This document shows, piece by piece, positions 37,815 through 47,370 of a DNA stretch of 64,000 bases (the stretch's first letter is position 1; each line of letters begins with the position of its first letter). The stretch is from the NCBI RefSeq assembly GCF_009223885.1, contig NZ_CP045144.1:1798001-1862000 (forward strand), given 5' to 3'. A program made the position numbers and the translations under genes. The notes under the pieces were generated by a model that worked only from the letters and a program-made list of their open reading frames with translations, ran no database searches and was not told the origin of the DNA. This DNA comes from Ancylobacter sp. TS-1 (GTDB lineage: Bacteria; Pseudomonadota; Alphaproteobacteria; Rhizobiales; Xanthobacteraceae).

Positions 37815-39140
37815 TCAGGCATGCGCCGAAGCGGTGCCGGACTTTTCCACCGACGACGGCGCGATGGTGGACTGCGCCACATGCGCCTTCAGCACGCGCG
37901 GCAGCAGGGTCACGGCGAGGAAGGCCGCGAACAGGTCCATGGCCGCCACGGTGTAGAGGACGCTGGACCAGGTGCCGGTCGCTTCCATCAGCAGGTTGCC
38001 GACGGGCACGAACAGCGCGCCGATACCCTTGGCGCAGTAGAGAACGCCGTAGATCTTGCCGATGTGCTTGGTGCCGAAGGCGTCGCCCGCCAGTGCCGAG
38101 AACAGCGAGTACACCTCACCCCAGGCGAGGAACACGACGCCGGAGAGGATGAGGAACGCCCACGGATTGTGGCCGAAATAGCCGAGCGCGATGATGCCGA
38201 AGCCTTCGAGGGTGAAGGCGATCACCATGGTCTTCTCACGGCCGATATGGTCGGAGATCCAGCCGAACAGCGGACGCGAGATGCCGTTCATGACGCGGTC
38301 GAGCATCAGGGCGAGCGGCAGGGCGGCCATGACGAAGAAGTACAGGTCGACCTTGAACTCCTTCACGCCGAGGTCCTGGGCGATGACGCCGAGCTGGGCG
38401 ACCGCCATCATGCCGCCGGTCACCACGCAGGTGAACATGAGCAGCATCAGCCAGAACAGCTTGGTGTTCAGGGCTTCCTTCAGCGTGTAGTCGCGACGGC
38501 TCTGCGAGAGCTTGTCGGACGCCTTGACCTCGCCGGCCTTGGGCGCGCGCAGGAACCAGGCCGCGACGAAGGCGAGACCGCCCTGAAGCAGGCCGAAGAA
38601 GAAGAAGGTCTCCTGGAAGCCGGCCGATTCGATCATCGAGGCGATCGGCAGGATGGTGGCGGCCGAGCCCGCGCCGAAGCCGCCCGCGGTGAGGCCGACG
38701 GCGAGACCGCGGCGATCCGGGAACCACTTCAGGGCGTTGTTGATGCAGGTGGCGTAGATGCAGCCCACGCCGATGCCGCCGACGGCCGCGCCGACATAGA
38801 AGCCCGTGAGGCTCATGGCCTGCGAGTTCAGCACCCAGGCGGTGCCGATCATGATGGCGCCGAAGGCGACCATGATGCGCGGGCCGAACTTGTCGATGAA
38901 GTAGCCTTCGATCGGCGCCAGCCAGGTCTGCACCAGCACGAAGATGGTGAACGCGATCTGGATCGACGCGCGTTCCCAGCCGAAGGTCTGCTGGATCTCC
39001 GGCACGAACAGCGTCCAGGCATACTGGATGTTCGCCGTCGCGATCATGCAGACGACGCCGACAACCAGCTGCAGCCAGCGGCGGCTTTCCGAGAAATCTT
39101 GACCCGGCCCGGCGGCCGTAAGGGTCTTGGACGTACTCAA
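37815..39140 (-). CDS. oxlT: OxlT-type oxalate/formate antiporter (OFA family MFS), copy 1
   Basis: A 441-residue, 12-helix major facilitator of the oxalate/formate antiporter family. Family marks are ANIQYAWTLFVPEIQQTFGWERASIQ in TM1-2, KWFPDRRGLAVGLTAGGFGAGSA near 137, MNGISRPLFGWISDHIGRE near 285 with a conserved Arg, and LYCAKGIGALFVP near 370 with a conserved Lys. These two charged residues appear to correspond to R272 and K355, the carboxylate-binding residues of Oxalobacter OxlT. It imports oxalate in exchange for formate. A GTATGCC half-site occurs upstream. Confidence 0.88.
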   Translation of the reverse strand: MSTSKTLTAAGPGQDFSESRRWLQLVVGVVCMIATANIQYAWTLFVPEIQQTFGWERASIQIAFTIFVLVQTWLAPIEGYFIDKFGPRIMVAFGAIMIGTAWVLNSQAMSLTGFYVGAAVGGIGVGCIYATCINNALKWFPDRRGLAVGLTAGGFGAGSAATILPIASMIESAGFQETFFFFGLLQGGLAFVAAWFLRAPKAGEVKASDKLSQSRRDYTLKEALNTKLFWLMLLMFTCVVTGGMMAVAQLGVIAQDLGVKEFKVDLYFFVMAALPLALMLDRVMNGISRPLFGWISDHIGREKTMVIAFTLEGFGIIALGYFGHNPWAFLILSGVVFLAWGEVYSLFSALAGDAFGTKHIGKIYGVLYCAKGIGALFVPVGNLLMEATGTWSSVLYTVAAMDLFAAFLAVTLLPRVLKAHVAQSTIAPSSVEKSGTASAHA

Positions 39141-39394
39141 GGGCGATCTCCTCTCCCAAAACGATTTTCGCCGCGGATCGGCTTTTATTGCTGGCGCTCC
39201 TGCCCCTGCGGACGGGCGCCGGTTTTTCGTTGGCCAAAGGGAGTTTTCTCGCCCCCCGTGGCGGCCGCGAGTGCGGCGTATGTCTTCCCAATAGGTTGTG
39301 CGGTTTCCGCCGCCCCCGCCGGCTTCCGTATCGTTCGATCCGGGGCTGACGCAGGGTTGCGGAACCGACCCGCTAAGGCATGATCATAATCGAC

Positions 39395-39409
39395 AATATT
39401 ATGTATGCC
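39395..39409. promoter_or_regulatory. Operator-like site upstream of oxlT copy 1
   Basis: AATATTATGTATGCC fits the GGTAT-N5-ATRCC pattern found at 42697, 54222 and 58545, with a weak left arm and a full right arm. It lies 255 nt upstream of the start, so the match could be partly chance. Confidence 0.4.
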
Positions 39410-39737
39410 AATTGGGATTTATGACTCTTCGACCGCTTCGTAAGGTTCAAGTCAACGTTCAATTTCGACTTGATCTCGGGTCCGGCTTTAAAAGATATCA
39501 CCCCCTGCCGTTCGCCTTCCGCTACGCCAGTTTAAATTCATAAAGCAGATGACGAACAAGAACGTTGAGGAATGGAAGCTCGCGAATAGAGAGGGATATG
39601 ACGGTTCCGTGTCCCCGTCTGGTTGATTTTGTCCATATCCAACGCCCCTCGCCCTCCCCGATTACATCCTGAATGTTGCCGTTTGCCGTCCGGCTTCGAT
39701 TCAAGGCCACGGTATCCAGATACCTTGAACCGAGCAA

Positions 39738-39768
39738 GAAAAAGGGGCGCGTCCTGCGACGCGCCCCT
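39738..39768 (-). terminator. Terminator for oxlT copy 2
   Basis: A perfect 11-bp stem AGGGGCGCGTC / GACGCGCCCCT with a CTGC loop; on the minus strand a TTTTTCTT run follows. It is 33 nt after the oxlT copy 2 stop. Confidence 0.85.
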
Positions 39769-39800
39769 GTGGAGGCGGAAGAACGGGTTGCCGCCGCGCC

Positions 39801-41099
39801 TTACTCGGCGGCGACGACCTTGGTCGAGCCCTGCACGGCGCGCCGGCCATGGGCGCGGGCGAGCGGCTTGAGCACAACCAGCGCCATCACGGCGGCGACG
39901 ATGTTGAGCACCGCGGCCGAGATGAACACCGCGTGCCAGCTGCCCGTCGCCGTGGTCAGGATCGAGGTGAACGGCACGATCAGCGCCGCCGTGCCCTTGG
40001 CGGTGTAGAGCAGGCCCGCATTGGTGGTGGCGAACTTCGAGCCGAAGGCGTCGCCGCACATCGCCGGGAACAGCGAGTAGATCTCGCCCCAGGCGAAGAA
40101 GACGAGGCCGGTCAGGATGACGAACAGCACCGGGTTGGAGCCGAACACCGAGAGCGCGTAGATGCCGACGCCCTCGATGGCGAAGGCGACGAACATGGTG
40201 TTCTCACGGCCGATCTGGTCCGACACCCAGCCGAAGAACGGACGGGTCAGGCCGTTGAGCACGCGGTCGATCGCGGCGGCGAAGGTCAGCGCCGGCAGGG
40301 TGATGCCGATCAGGCTCACCGGCACGTCGGCGATGCCGAAATCCTTGGCGATCGGGCCGAGCTGGGCGGTCGCCATCAGGCCGCCGGCGGCCATCATGAC
40401 GAACATGGCGTACATGACCCAGAACAGCGGGCTGGTCAGCATCTCCTTCGGCGAGAAGTCGCGCGCCGACTGCGAGACCTTGGCCACGGCGAGCTTGGCG
40501 AAGTTGGCGATCTGCTCCTTCTTCGGCGCCATCAGGAACAGCGCGATAATGGTGATCACGATGCCCTGGCCGATGCCGAAGTAGAAGAACGCGGCCTCGT
40601 AGCCCTGGTTCTTGATCATGTTCTGGATCGGAATGACGGTCAGCGCCGAACCCGCGCCGAAGCCGGCGGCGGTGATGCCGGCGGCAAGGCCGCGGCGATC
40701 GGGGAACCACTTGAGCGAGTTGCCGACGCAGGTGCCGTACACCGCGCCCGCGCCGACACCGCCGAGGGCGGCGCCGACATAGAGCATGGTGAGCGTGGTG
40801 GCGTAGGAGTTGAGCACCCAGGCGAGCCCACACAGCAGGCCGCCGATCAGCACCACGATGCGCGGGCCGTACTTGTCAACGAACCAGCCCTCGACCGGCA
40901 CCAGCCAGGTCTCGGTCACGATGAAGATGGAGAAGGCCACCTGGATCGCGGCGCGATCCCAGCCATGGGCCTCCTGCATCGGATTCACGAAGAAGGTCCA
41001 GCCGTACTGCATGTTGGCGATCATGCACATGCAGATCACGCCGAACACGAGCTGCATCCAGCGCGTCTTGTTCACAGATGACGTTGCGACAGTTGTCAT
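39801..41099 (-). CDS. oxlT: OxlT-type oxalate/formate antiporter (OFA family MFS), copy 2
   Basis: A 432-residue paralogue of the neighbouring transporter with the same 12-helix plan: ANMQYGWTFFVNPMQEAHGWDRAAIQ, KWFPDRRGLAAGITAAGFGAGSALTVIP, NGLTRPFFGWVSDQIGRENTM and LLYTAKGTAALIVPF. The conserved Arg and Lys are both kept. The pair is clearly diverged, so they may differ in affinity, direction or substrate (oxalate, formate, glyoxylate-like acids). GAGGAAAAC precedes the start. Confidence 0.88.
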   Translation of the reverse strand: MTTVATSSVNKTRWMQLVFGVICMCMIANMQYGWTFFVNPMQEAHGWDRAAIQVAFSIFIVTETWLVPVEGWFVDKYGPRIVVLIGGLLCGLAWVLNSYATTLTMLYVGAALGGVGAGAVYGTCVGNSLKWFPDRRGLAAGITAAGFGAGSALTVIPIQNMIKNQGYEAAFFYFGIGQGIVITIIALFLMAPKKEQIANFAKLAVAKVSQSARDFSPKEMLTSPLFWVMYAMFVMMAAGGLMATAQLGPIAKDFGIADVPVSLIGITLPALTFAAAIDRVLNGLTRPFFGWVSDQIGRENTMFVAFAIEGVGIYALSVFGSNPVLFVILTGLVFFAWGEIYSLFPAMCGDAFGSKFATTNAGLLYTAKGTAALIVPFTSILTTATGSWHAVFISAAVLNIVAAVMALVVLKPLARAHGRRAVQGSTKVVAAE

Positions 41100-41232
41100 G
41101 TTTTCCTCGAACGTTTCCCAACGTAATGAGTGCGATTAACTTCTGTTATTATTGTTGAATGCACGCCGACTCTGCTGCGGACGCAGGCAGGCGGACCAGT
41201 CATTGGGGCGAGCATACTACGGTTTTTCGGTT

Positions 41233-41248
41233 ATGCAAAATTTTGCAT
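41233..41248. promoter_or_regulatory. Perfect 16-bp palindrome in the oxlT/gntR1 intergenic region
   Basis: ATGCAAAATTTTGCAT is perfectly palindromic and is followed by ACCAG, so the right side reads TTTTGCATACCAG, resembling the GCATACC half-site of the other operators here. It is a likely regulator-binding site about 135 nt upstream of oxlT copy 2. Confidence 0.6.
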
Positions 41249-41500
41249 ACCAGAAAACGCGCCATTTAACAGAAAGATGGCTTACCTATGGTCACATTAC
41301 GTAAGGATATACTTGGCCGATATTACCCAACGTCATGTCGCTGGCACGCGCCTGTCGCCCTGGTCGGGAGAGGCGTCGGGCGGGGGCGCGAACGCGCCTG
41401 ACGAGCCCGCCCCGCGAGAGGGAGCGGCGAACACCAATGAACGCGCGCGACGGCGCGCGGCGGAGCGGGCTACCCCCTCCGGAGGCCGGATGGACATTCT

Positions 41501-41513
41501 GTATTCGATATAC
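41501..41513. promoter_or_regulatory. GTAT-N5-ATAC palindrome upstream of gntR1
   Basis: GTATTCGATATAC has 4-bp arms and the same 5-bp spacing as the sites upstream of gntR2. It lies 150 nt before the gntR1 start. Confidence 0.45.
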
Positions 41514-41662
41514 GATCCTCACCGGGCCCTTTCCCGAAAGAGAATCGCCAATTGATCGACGGGGAGGTCACGTAATCGTCCCGGCGAGCGGGTGCTCCGC
41601 GCCTGTCGCACGGGCCGGCAAACAAGAACAACAGCCGTTTCGAACTGACGAGGAAGCCGCCC

Positions 41663-42364
41663 GTGGAAAGCGCCGACACCCAAGCCCGCCTGAACATCGC
41701 GCCGCTCGCCGCGAATACAAGCCTTCGCACGCTGGCCTATGACGCCATCAAGAAGGCGATTACCGAAATGGACATGTACGGCCAGGACAGCGAGATCCGG
41801 CTCGACGAGCGCCAGCTCTCGAACGATCTCGGCGTCAGCCGCACGCCCATCCGCGAAGCGCTCACCGTGCTGGAGCAGGAAGGCTTCGTGCGCTCGGTGC
41901 CGCGCCGCGGCATCTTCGTGGTGCGCAAGTCCAAGCGCGAGATCATCGACATGATCATCGTCTGGGCGGCGCTGGAGAGCATGGCCGCGCGCCTTGCCGC
42001 CAGCCGCGCCAGCGACCGCGACCTCGCCCAGCTGCGCGACGTCTTCCACGACTTCGAGGGCGGCGCACCCTCCGAGCACGTGAACGAGTACTCCGAGGCC
42101 AATATCCGCTTCCACCAGACCATCATCCGGCTCAGTGGCTGCGAGATGATCGGCGAGATGACGGAGAATCTCTTCATCCACATCCGCGGCATCCGCGCCG
42201 TGTCGGTGCGCCAGGAGAACCGCTCGGAGCGTTCGCTTCAGGAACACCGCGCCATCATCGCCGCGCTGGTCGCCCGCGACGCCGATCTCGCCGAGCGTCT
42301 CGTGCGCGAGCACACGCTCGGCCTCGCGGCCCATGTGGAGAAGCACGGCCGCTTCCCCTCCTGA
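41663..42364 (+). CDS. GntR/FCD family transcriptional regulator 1
   Basis: A 233-residue FadR-subfamily regulator. The winged helix is at about 24-90 ([38 protein letters not shown]). The FCD ligand domain is at about 98-220, with metal/ligand histidines in RFHQTIIRLSG, QEHRAII and REHTLGLAAH. It starts with GTG at 41663, with GAGGAA upstream. Divergent from the oxlT pair, it probably senses an acid of this pathway (oxalate, glyoxylate or a CoA-derived acid). It is about half identical by eye to the next regulator. Confidence 0.88.
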   Translation: MESADTQARLNIAPLAANTSLRTLAYDAIKKAITEMDMYGQDSEIRLDERQLSNDLGVSRTPIREALTVLEQEGFVRSVPRRGIFVVRKSKREIIDMIIVWAALESMAARLAASRASDRDLAQLRDVFHDFEGGAPSEHVNEYSEANIRFHQTIIRLSGCEMIGEMTENLFIHIRGIRAVSVRQENRSERSLQEHRAIIAALVARDADLAERLVREHTLGLAAHVEKHGRFPS

Positions 42365-42564
42365 GGGTGAGCGGTCCCGCCGGACGCGCGACGCGACCCT
42401 CCGGCCGCACATCTGCCCGCGCCGAGCCGCGCCCGGCCACTTCCCCGGGCAGGCGCACCCTCTCCTTTTGCCTTGATGCACGCCGGGCGCGGGCGTCCGC
42501 GCGAACTTTTGACCACAGGTCGCAGCAAACTGTTCCGGCGCCCTCGCCACGCGCTTTCAGCCGT

Positions 42565-42579
42565 GGTATATTGCATACG
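42565..42579. promoter_or_regulatory. GGTAT-N5-ATAC site upstream of gntR2 (distal)
   Basis: GGTATATTGCATACG: arms GTAT/ATAC, 5-bp centre. It lies 178 nt before the gntR2 start. Confidence 0.55.
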
Positions 42580-42696
42580 CAAGCGTGGATGGAGCCGCGC
42601 GACGCAGGGTAAAGTCGGGCGAAAAAGACCCGTCAGGACAGGGAAAGAGGAGCGCCGTTCGTCCCCTCACTTGGGGGACAACCGAATTGACATGTT

Positions 42697-42711
42697 GGTA
42701 TTTGGTATGCC
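42697..42711. promoter_or_regulatory. GGTAT-N5-ATGCC operator upstream of gntR2-oxc
   Basis: GGTATTTGGTATGCC, within TTGGTATTTGGTATGCCA. The 18-mer matches the reverse complement of the site upstream of the panE2-like gene in 17 of 18 positions. It is 46 nt before the gntR2 start. Confidence 0.72.
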
Positions 42712-42756
42712 ACTTTTCCGGAAATCCCCGGCGGCCTTCCCGCAGAGGACGCTTCC

Positions 42757-43482
42757 GTGAGCAGCAAGGCAGTTCTGAGCAAGCGCTGGCAAAGCGGTGA
42801 GAATGGCTTGGCCATTGAACGCCTGCCGGCCAAGGAGAGCTTCAAGAGCAAGGCGTATGCCGCCCTCAAGGAAGCCATCACCAACATGAACATCTACGGC
42901 TCGTCCGAGCCGATGCTGCTCGACGAGCGGGACATTTCGGAGCGTCTCGGCGCGAGCCGGACGCCCATCCGCGAGGCGGTCGCGATGCTGGAGCAGGAAG
43001 GCCTGCTCCGCGCCGTGCCCCGGCGGGGCATAATGGTGGTTCGCCGTTCCAAGCCCGAGATCATCGAGATGATCGAGGCCTGGGCGGCACTCGAAAGCAT
43101 GGCGGCCCGCCTCGTGACGCAGCGCGCGAGCGACGAGGCGATCGCCGAGCTGAGGACTTTGTTCAAGGAGTTCGATCTGTCCAGGATCGAGCGCGACCGG
43201 TGCGACGAATATTCGTCCGCGAATATCGCGTTTCACCAGGCGCTGATCCGGCTGAGCGGCTCCAAGCTGCTCGTCGCGATGACGGAAAACCTGTTCTTCC
43301 ATGTACGGGCCATCCGCCACCGCACCATCTTCGAACTGGACCGTGCGCAGCGTTCGGCGTCGGACCATTTGGAGATCATAATCGCTCTCGAGGCGCGGGA
43401 CGCGGACCGCGCCGAGCGTCTGGTACGAGACCATACGCTCCGGCTCGCACGGCATGTCGAGAGTCACGTAGACCTAGATTAG
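42757..43482 (+). CDS. GntR/FCD family transcriptional regulator 2
   Basis: A 241-residue FadR-subfamily regulator. The winged helix is at about 28-100 ([36 protein letters not shown]) and the FCD domain at about 105-232 ([31 protein letters not shown]). GTG start. It lies 43 nt upstream of oxc in the same direction, so it is probably co-transcribed with the oxalate genes and autoregulated through the site at 42697. Confidence 0.88.
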   Translation: MSSKAVLSKRWQSGENGLAIERLPAKESFKSKAYAALKEAITNMNIYGSSEPMLLDERDISERLGASRTPIREAVAMLEQEGLLRAVPRRGIMVVRRSKPEIIEMIEAWAALESMAARLVTQRASDEAIAELRTLFKEFDLSRIERDRCDEYSSANIAFHQALIRLSGSKLLVAMTENLFFHVRAIRHRTIFELDRAQRSASDHLEIIIALEARDADRAERLVRDHTLRLARHVESHVDLD

Positions 43483-43525
43483 GGCGGCAAGAACCCGCCG
43501 AAGGACGTTTGGGAGGGAATACGGG

Positions 43526-45265
43526 ATGTCCGCAGTCGCACAGGTTATTGACGTGAATGCCGCCAACGAGGCCGAACAGGACCTCACCGACGGCTTCCAC
43601 CTGGTCATCGATGCGCTCAAGCTCAACGGTATCGATACCATCTACGGCGTGCCCGGGATTCCGATCACGGATCTGGGCCGCATGGCGCAGGCCGAGGGCA
43701 TTCGTGTCATCTCGTTCCGCCACGAGCAGAACGCCGGCAACGCCGCCGCCATCGCCGGCTTCCTGACCAAGAAGCCGGGCATCTGCCTCACCGTTTCGGC
43801 GCCGGGCTTCCTCAACGGCCTGACCGCGCTCGCCAACGCGACCACCAACTGCTTCCCCATGATCCTCATCTCGGGCTCTTCGGAGCGCGAGATCGTCGAC
43901 CTGCAGCAAGGCGACTACGAGGAGATGGACCAGCTCGCCATCGCCAAGCCGCTCTGCAAGGCGGCTTTCCGCGTGCTGCACGCCGCCGACATCGGCATCG
44001 GCGTCGCCCGCGCGATCCGCGCGGCAGTCTCCGGCCGTCCGGGCGGCGTCTATCTCGACCTGCCGGCCAAGCTGTTCTCGCAGGTGATGGACGCCAAGGC
44101 CGGCGAGCAGTCGCTGGTCAAGGTGATCGACGCCGCTCCCGATCAGCTCCCCTCCCCGGCCGCCGTCAAGCGCGCCATCGAGGTGCTGAAATCGGCCAAG
44201 AAGCCGCTGATCATCCTCGGCAAGGGCGCCGCCTACTCGCAGGCGGACGAGGAGCTGCGCTCCTTCATCGAGACCACCGGCATTCCGTTCCTGCCGATGT
44301 CGATGGCCAAGGGCATCCTGCCCGACACCCACCCGCTCTCGGCCGGCGCGGCGCGCTCGACCGTGCTGAAGGATTCGGATGTCGTTCTGCTCGTCGGCGC
44401 GCGCCTCAACTGGCTGCTGTCGCACGGCAAGGGCAAGACCTGGGGCGACGCTCCGAAGAAGTTCATCCAGATCGACATCGAGCCCAAGGAAATGGACTCC
44501 AACGTCGAGATCGTGGCGCCGCTGGTCGGTGACATCGGCTCGGTGGTGTCCGCCCTGCTCGACGAGGTCAAGTCCGGCTGGCAGGCGCCCTCCGCGGAGT
44601 GGATCAACGCGATCAACTCCCGCAAGGAAGCCAACATCGCCAAGATGGGTCAGCGTCTGCTGAAGAACTCGACCCCGATGGACTTCCACTCGGCGCTCGG
44701 CGCGCTGAAGCAGGTCATCAAGGACCACCCCGACGCGATCCTGGTCAATGAGGGCGCCAACACCCTCGACCTCGCCCGCGGCATCATCGACATGTACGAG
44801 CCGCGCAAGCGCCTCGACGTCGGCACCTGGGGCGTGATGGGCATCGGCATGGGCTTCGCCGTCGGCGCGGCGGTCGAGACCGGCAAGCCGGTCCTGGCCG
44901 TGGAAGGCGACAGCGCCTTCGGCTTCTCCGGCATGGAGGTGGAGACGATCTGCCGCTACAACCTGCCGGTCACCATCGTCGTCTTCAACAATAACGGCAT
45001 CTATCGCGGCGTCGACGTCGACCCGACCGGCCGCGATCCCGCCACCACCGTCTTCGTGCCGGACTCCCGCTACGACAAGATGATGGAAGCCTTCGGCGGC
45101 GTCGGCTACCACGTTACCACCCCCGACGAGCTGAAGAAGGCCGTCGAGGAAGGCATGCGCAGCGGCAAGCCGACCCTGGTCAACGCGGCCATCGATCCGG
45201 CGGCCGGCAGCGAGAGCGGCAACATCGGCAGCCTCAACCCGCAGAGCGTCGTGAAGAAGAAGTAA
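43526..45265 (+). CDS. oxc: Oxalyl-CoA decarboxylase
   Basis: A 579-residue ThDP enzyme that turns oxalyl-CoA into formyl-CoA and CO2. The ThDP-activating Glu is E67 ([11 protein letters not shown]). The diphosphate/Mg2+ motif runs from G461-D462-S463 ([19 protein letters not shown]) to N488-N490. [17 protein letters not shown] and [15 protein letters not shown] are characteristic of Oxc rather than acetolactate synthase. GGGAGGGAA precedes the ATG. It is followed by a strong hairpin and the first CoA-transferase gene. Confidence 0.96.
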   Translation: MSAVAQVIDVNAANEAEQDLTDGFHLVIDALKLNGIDTIYGVPGIPITDLGRMAQAEGIRVISFRHEQNAGNAAAIAGFLTKKPGICLTVSAPGFLNGLTALANATTNCFPMILISGSSEREIVDLQQGDYEEMDQLAIAKPLCKAAFRVLHAADIGIGVARAIRAAVSGRPGGVYLDLPAKLFSQVMDAKAGEQSLVKVIDAAPDQLPSPAAVKRAIEVLKSAKKPLIILGKGAAYSQADEELRSFIETTGIPFLPMSMAKGILPDTHPLSAGAARSTVLKDSDVVLLVGARLNWLLSHGKGKTWGDAPKKFIQIDIEPKEMDSNVEIVAPLVGDIGSVVSALLDEVKSGWQAPSAEWINAINSRKEANIAKMGQRLLKNSTPMDFHSALGALKQVIKDHPDAILVNEGANTLDLARGIIDMYEPRKRLDVGTWGVMGIGMGFAVGAAVETGKPVLAVEGDSAFGFSGMEVETICRYNLPVTIVVFNNNGIYRGVDVDPTGRDPATTVFVPDSRYDKMMEAFGGVGYHVTTPDELKKAVEEGMRSGKPTLVNAAIDPAAGSESGNIGSLNPQSVVKKK

Positions 45266-45273
45266 GTCGAGCC

Positions 45274-45305
45274 GAGACGGGCGGGGCCCCCACCCCGCCC
45301 GTCTC
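45274..45305 (+). terminator. Hairpin between oxc and the first frc-type gene
   Basis: A perfect 13-bp stem GAGACGGGCGGGG / CCCCGCCCGTCTC with a 6-nt loop and no T run. It may be a partial terminator or an mRNA-stabilising 3' end that sets oxc and frc levels apart. Confidence 0.55.
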
Positions 45306-45366
45306 AATCCGTGTCAACGAACATAACGGCGTAAAAACGCCGAACAAAATTCTCGAGAGGAACCCC

Positions 45367-46644
45367 ATGGGCAAGGCTTTGGACGGCGTTCGCGTCCTCG
45401 ATTTCACCCATGTTCAGTCCGGCCCCACTTGCACGCAGCTTCTGGCGTGGTTCGGTGCCGATGTGATCAAGGTAGAGCGTCCCGGCGAGGGCGACGTTAC
45501 ACGCGCGCAGCTGCGCGACGTGCCCAACGCCGACAGCCTCTACTTCACCATGCTGAACTCCAACAAGCGCTCCATCACGCTCGACACCAAGAACCCGGAG
45601 GGCAAGAAGGTCCTCGAGGATCTGGTGAAGATCTGCGACGTCATGGTCGAGAACTTCGCCCCGGGCGCGCTGGACCGCATGGGCTTCACCTGGGAGCGCA
45701 TCCAGGAACTGAACCCGCGCATCATCCTCGCCTCGGTGAAGGGCTTCGGCCCCGGCCCGTTCGAGGACTGCAAGGTCTATGAGAACGTCGCCCAGTGCAC
45801 CGGCGGCTCGGCCTCGACCACGGGCTTCCGCGACGGCCTTCCTCTCGTCACCGCCGCCCAGATCGGCGATTCCGGCACCGGCCTGCACCTCGCGCTCGGC
45901 ATCGTCACGGCGCTCTACCAGCGCACGCTGACCGGCCGCGGCCAGAAGGTGCTCTGCGCCATGCAGGACGCCGTGCTGAACTTCTGCCGCGTCAAGATGC
46001 GCGACCAGCAGCGCCTCGATCGCGGCCCGCTGCGCGAATACAGCCAGTTCGGCGAGGGCTTCCCCTTCGGCGACTCGGTGCCCCGCGCCGGCAATGATTC
46101 CGGTGGCGGCCAGCCGGGCCGCATCCTGAAGTGCAAGGGCTGGGAGACCGATCCCAACGCCTACATCTACTTCATCACCCAGGCTCCGGTCTGGGGGAAG
46201 ATCTGCGACGTGATCGGCGAGCCCGAGTGGAAGACCGATCCCAACTACGCGACGCCGGCCGCGCGCCTGCCGCACCTCAACGAGATCTTCCACCGCATCG
46301 AGGCGTGGACCATGGCCCACACCAAGTTCGAGGCGATGGAGATTCTCAACAAGGTCGACATCCCCTGCGGCCCGGTGCTGTCGATGAAGGAGATCGCCGA
46401 GGACCAGTCGCTCTACGCGACCGGCACCCTGGTGGAACTGGATCACCCCACGCGCGGCAAGTACCTGACCGTGGGCAATCCCATCAAGCTCTCCGACAAC
46501 GACGTCGAGATCGAGCGCTCGCCCCTGCTTGGCGAGCACACCGACGAGATCCTCGCCGAGGTTCTCCGGCTCGGCGGCGACGAGATCGAGCGCATCAAGG
46601 CTTCCGGCGCCGTCGGCGAGCCGGTGCGCCTGGCGGCCGAGTGA
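45367..46644 (+). CDS. frc: Formyl-CoA:oxalate CoA-transferase family protein, variant glycine loop
   Basis: A 425-residue class III CoA-transferase. The catalytic Asp is D168 ([10 protein letters not shown]). Q48 is as in E. coli YfdW rather than Trp as in Oxalobacter FRC. The glycine loop that covers the active site reads S245-G-G-G-Q249 instead of GGGGQ. A further change is [17 protein letters not shown] for the usual YFTIQ segment. Family and position make oxalate a likely acceptor, but the CoA donor may differ (succinyl-CoA, acetyl-CoA or formyl-CoA). The C-terminus has an extra 10-residue tail. Confidence 0.88.
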   Translation: MGKALDGVRVLDFTHVQSGPTCTQLLAWFGADVIKVERPGEGDVTRAQLRDVPNADSLYFTMLNSNKRSITLDTKNPEGKKVLEDLVKICDVMVENFAPGALDRMGFTWERIQELNPRIILASVKGFGPGPFEDCKVYENVAQCTGGSASTTGFRDGLPLVTAAQIGDSGTGLHLALGIVTALYQRTLTGRGQKVLCAMQDAVLNFCRVKMRDQQRLDRGPLREYSQFGEGFPFGDSVPRAGNDSGGGQPGRILKCKGWETDPNAYIYFITQAPVWGKICDVIGEPEWKTDPNYATPAARLPHLNEIFHRIEAWTMAHTKFEAMEILNKVDIPCGPVLSMKEIAEDQSLYATGTLVELDHPTRGKYLTVGNPIKLSDNDVEIERSPLLGEHTDEILAEVLRLGGDEIERIKASGAVGEPVRLAAE

Positions 46645-46746
46645 CGGCCGGCTAAAGGCATCGCCGCCGCGGCGGCGCGAAGGGTTCACGGCCGCCACCC
46701 CGGTGTCGGCCGTGCGTGGTGGAAAGCCTCCCGGCGGCGGGAGCGC

Positions 46747-47205
46747 TTGAACTGGCGTGAGGCCATGCAAAGCACGGTCGACTGCAACCAGCTCGTGGCG
46801 GCCATTGGCGAGGCTGTCGTCGTCTCGGACGCGCGGGGCCTCATTACGCTGTGGAATGCGGCGGCCGAACACATGTTCGGCTTCGCCGAGGAAGAGGCCC
46901 TTGGCCAGTCGCTCGACCTGATCATCCCGGAACGCCAGCGCAAGCGGCACTGGGACGGCTATGACGAGACGATGCGGACGGGGCAGACGAAATACGGCAC
47001 GCAGCTCCTGCGCGTGCCGGCGCTGCACAAGGACGGGCGGACGCTGTCGATCGCGTTCACGGTCGCCCTCCTGAAGGACGAAGCGGGCACCGCGCGGGAG
47101 ATCGTCGCGGTGATCCGGGACGAAACGGTTCGCTGGGCGGAGGAGCGCGATCTGCGCCGACGTCTGGCGGAGTGTGAGGCCAGGGTGGACGAAAAGAAGT
47201 CGTGA
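46747..47205 (+). CDS. Single-domain PAS protein
   Basis: A 152-residue protein consisting of one PAS domain (about 15-125: LVAAIGEAVVVSDARGLITLWNAAAEHMFGFAEEEALGQSLDLIIPE, then TVALLKDEAGTAREIVAVIRD) and a short C-terminal helix (RWAEERDLRRRLAECEARVDEKKS). There is no output domain. TTG at 46747 has GGCGGGAG upstream; ATG at 46765 is an alternative start. Placed between two CoA-transferase genes, it may sense redox, a small ligand or flavin and act through protein contacts. The role is unknown. Confidence 0.75.
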   Translation: MNWREAMQSTVDCNQLVAAIGEAVVVSDARGLITLWNAAAEHMFGFAEEEALGQSLDLIIPERQRKRHWDGYDETMRTGQTKYGTQLLRVPALHKDGRTLSIAFTVALLKDEAGTAREIVAVIRDETVRWAEERDLRRRLAECEARVDEKKS

Positions 47206-47370
47206 AGCTTTCCGAAGTCGATCACCACCTGGGAGTTGCTCACGTTCCCCGCCGGGGAATGGGGCATGGGGAGAAGTAAGGCTGTCCATCCAAGAGGGAT
47301 GGCAGTTCTCTTTCCGGCGGCAGGGTGAGCCTCCGTCGGGATGTCAACGCTGATAAGGAAACCGACCGAG

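Larger units (their letters stand above)
39141..39800. other. 660-bp intergenic region between the two oxlT genes
   Basis: Lower GC than the flanks, particularly 39380-39600. It holds the promoter side of oxlT copy 1, an operator-like palindrome and the terminator of oxlT copy 2. No convincing protein-coding frame was seen. Confidence 0.6.
41100..41662. other. 563-bp divergent control region, oxlT copy 2 / gntR1
   Basis: AT-rich for this genome. It contains the inverted repeat ACGTTTCCCAACGT (41111-41124) in the oxlT leader, a 16-bp palindrome at 41233 and GTAT-N5-ATAC at 41501. No coding frame I would defend. Confidence 0.6.
42365..42756. other. 392-bp gap between the two gntR genes
   Basis: Holds two operator-like palindromes (42565 and 42697) in its 3' half. 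The 5' half shows nothing I can name. Confidence 0.6.

Noticed and set aside
39141..39800. A small gene or horizontally acquired segment in the AT-richer oxlT gap
   Set aside because: The lower GC is confined to promoter-like stretches; no direct repeats, integrase or transposase remnants were seen.
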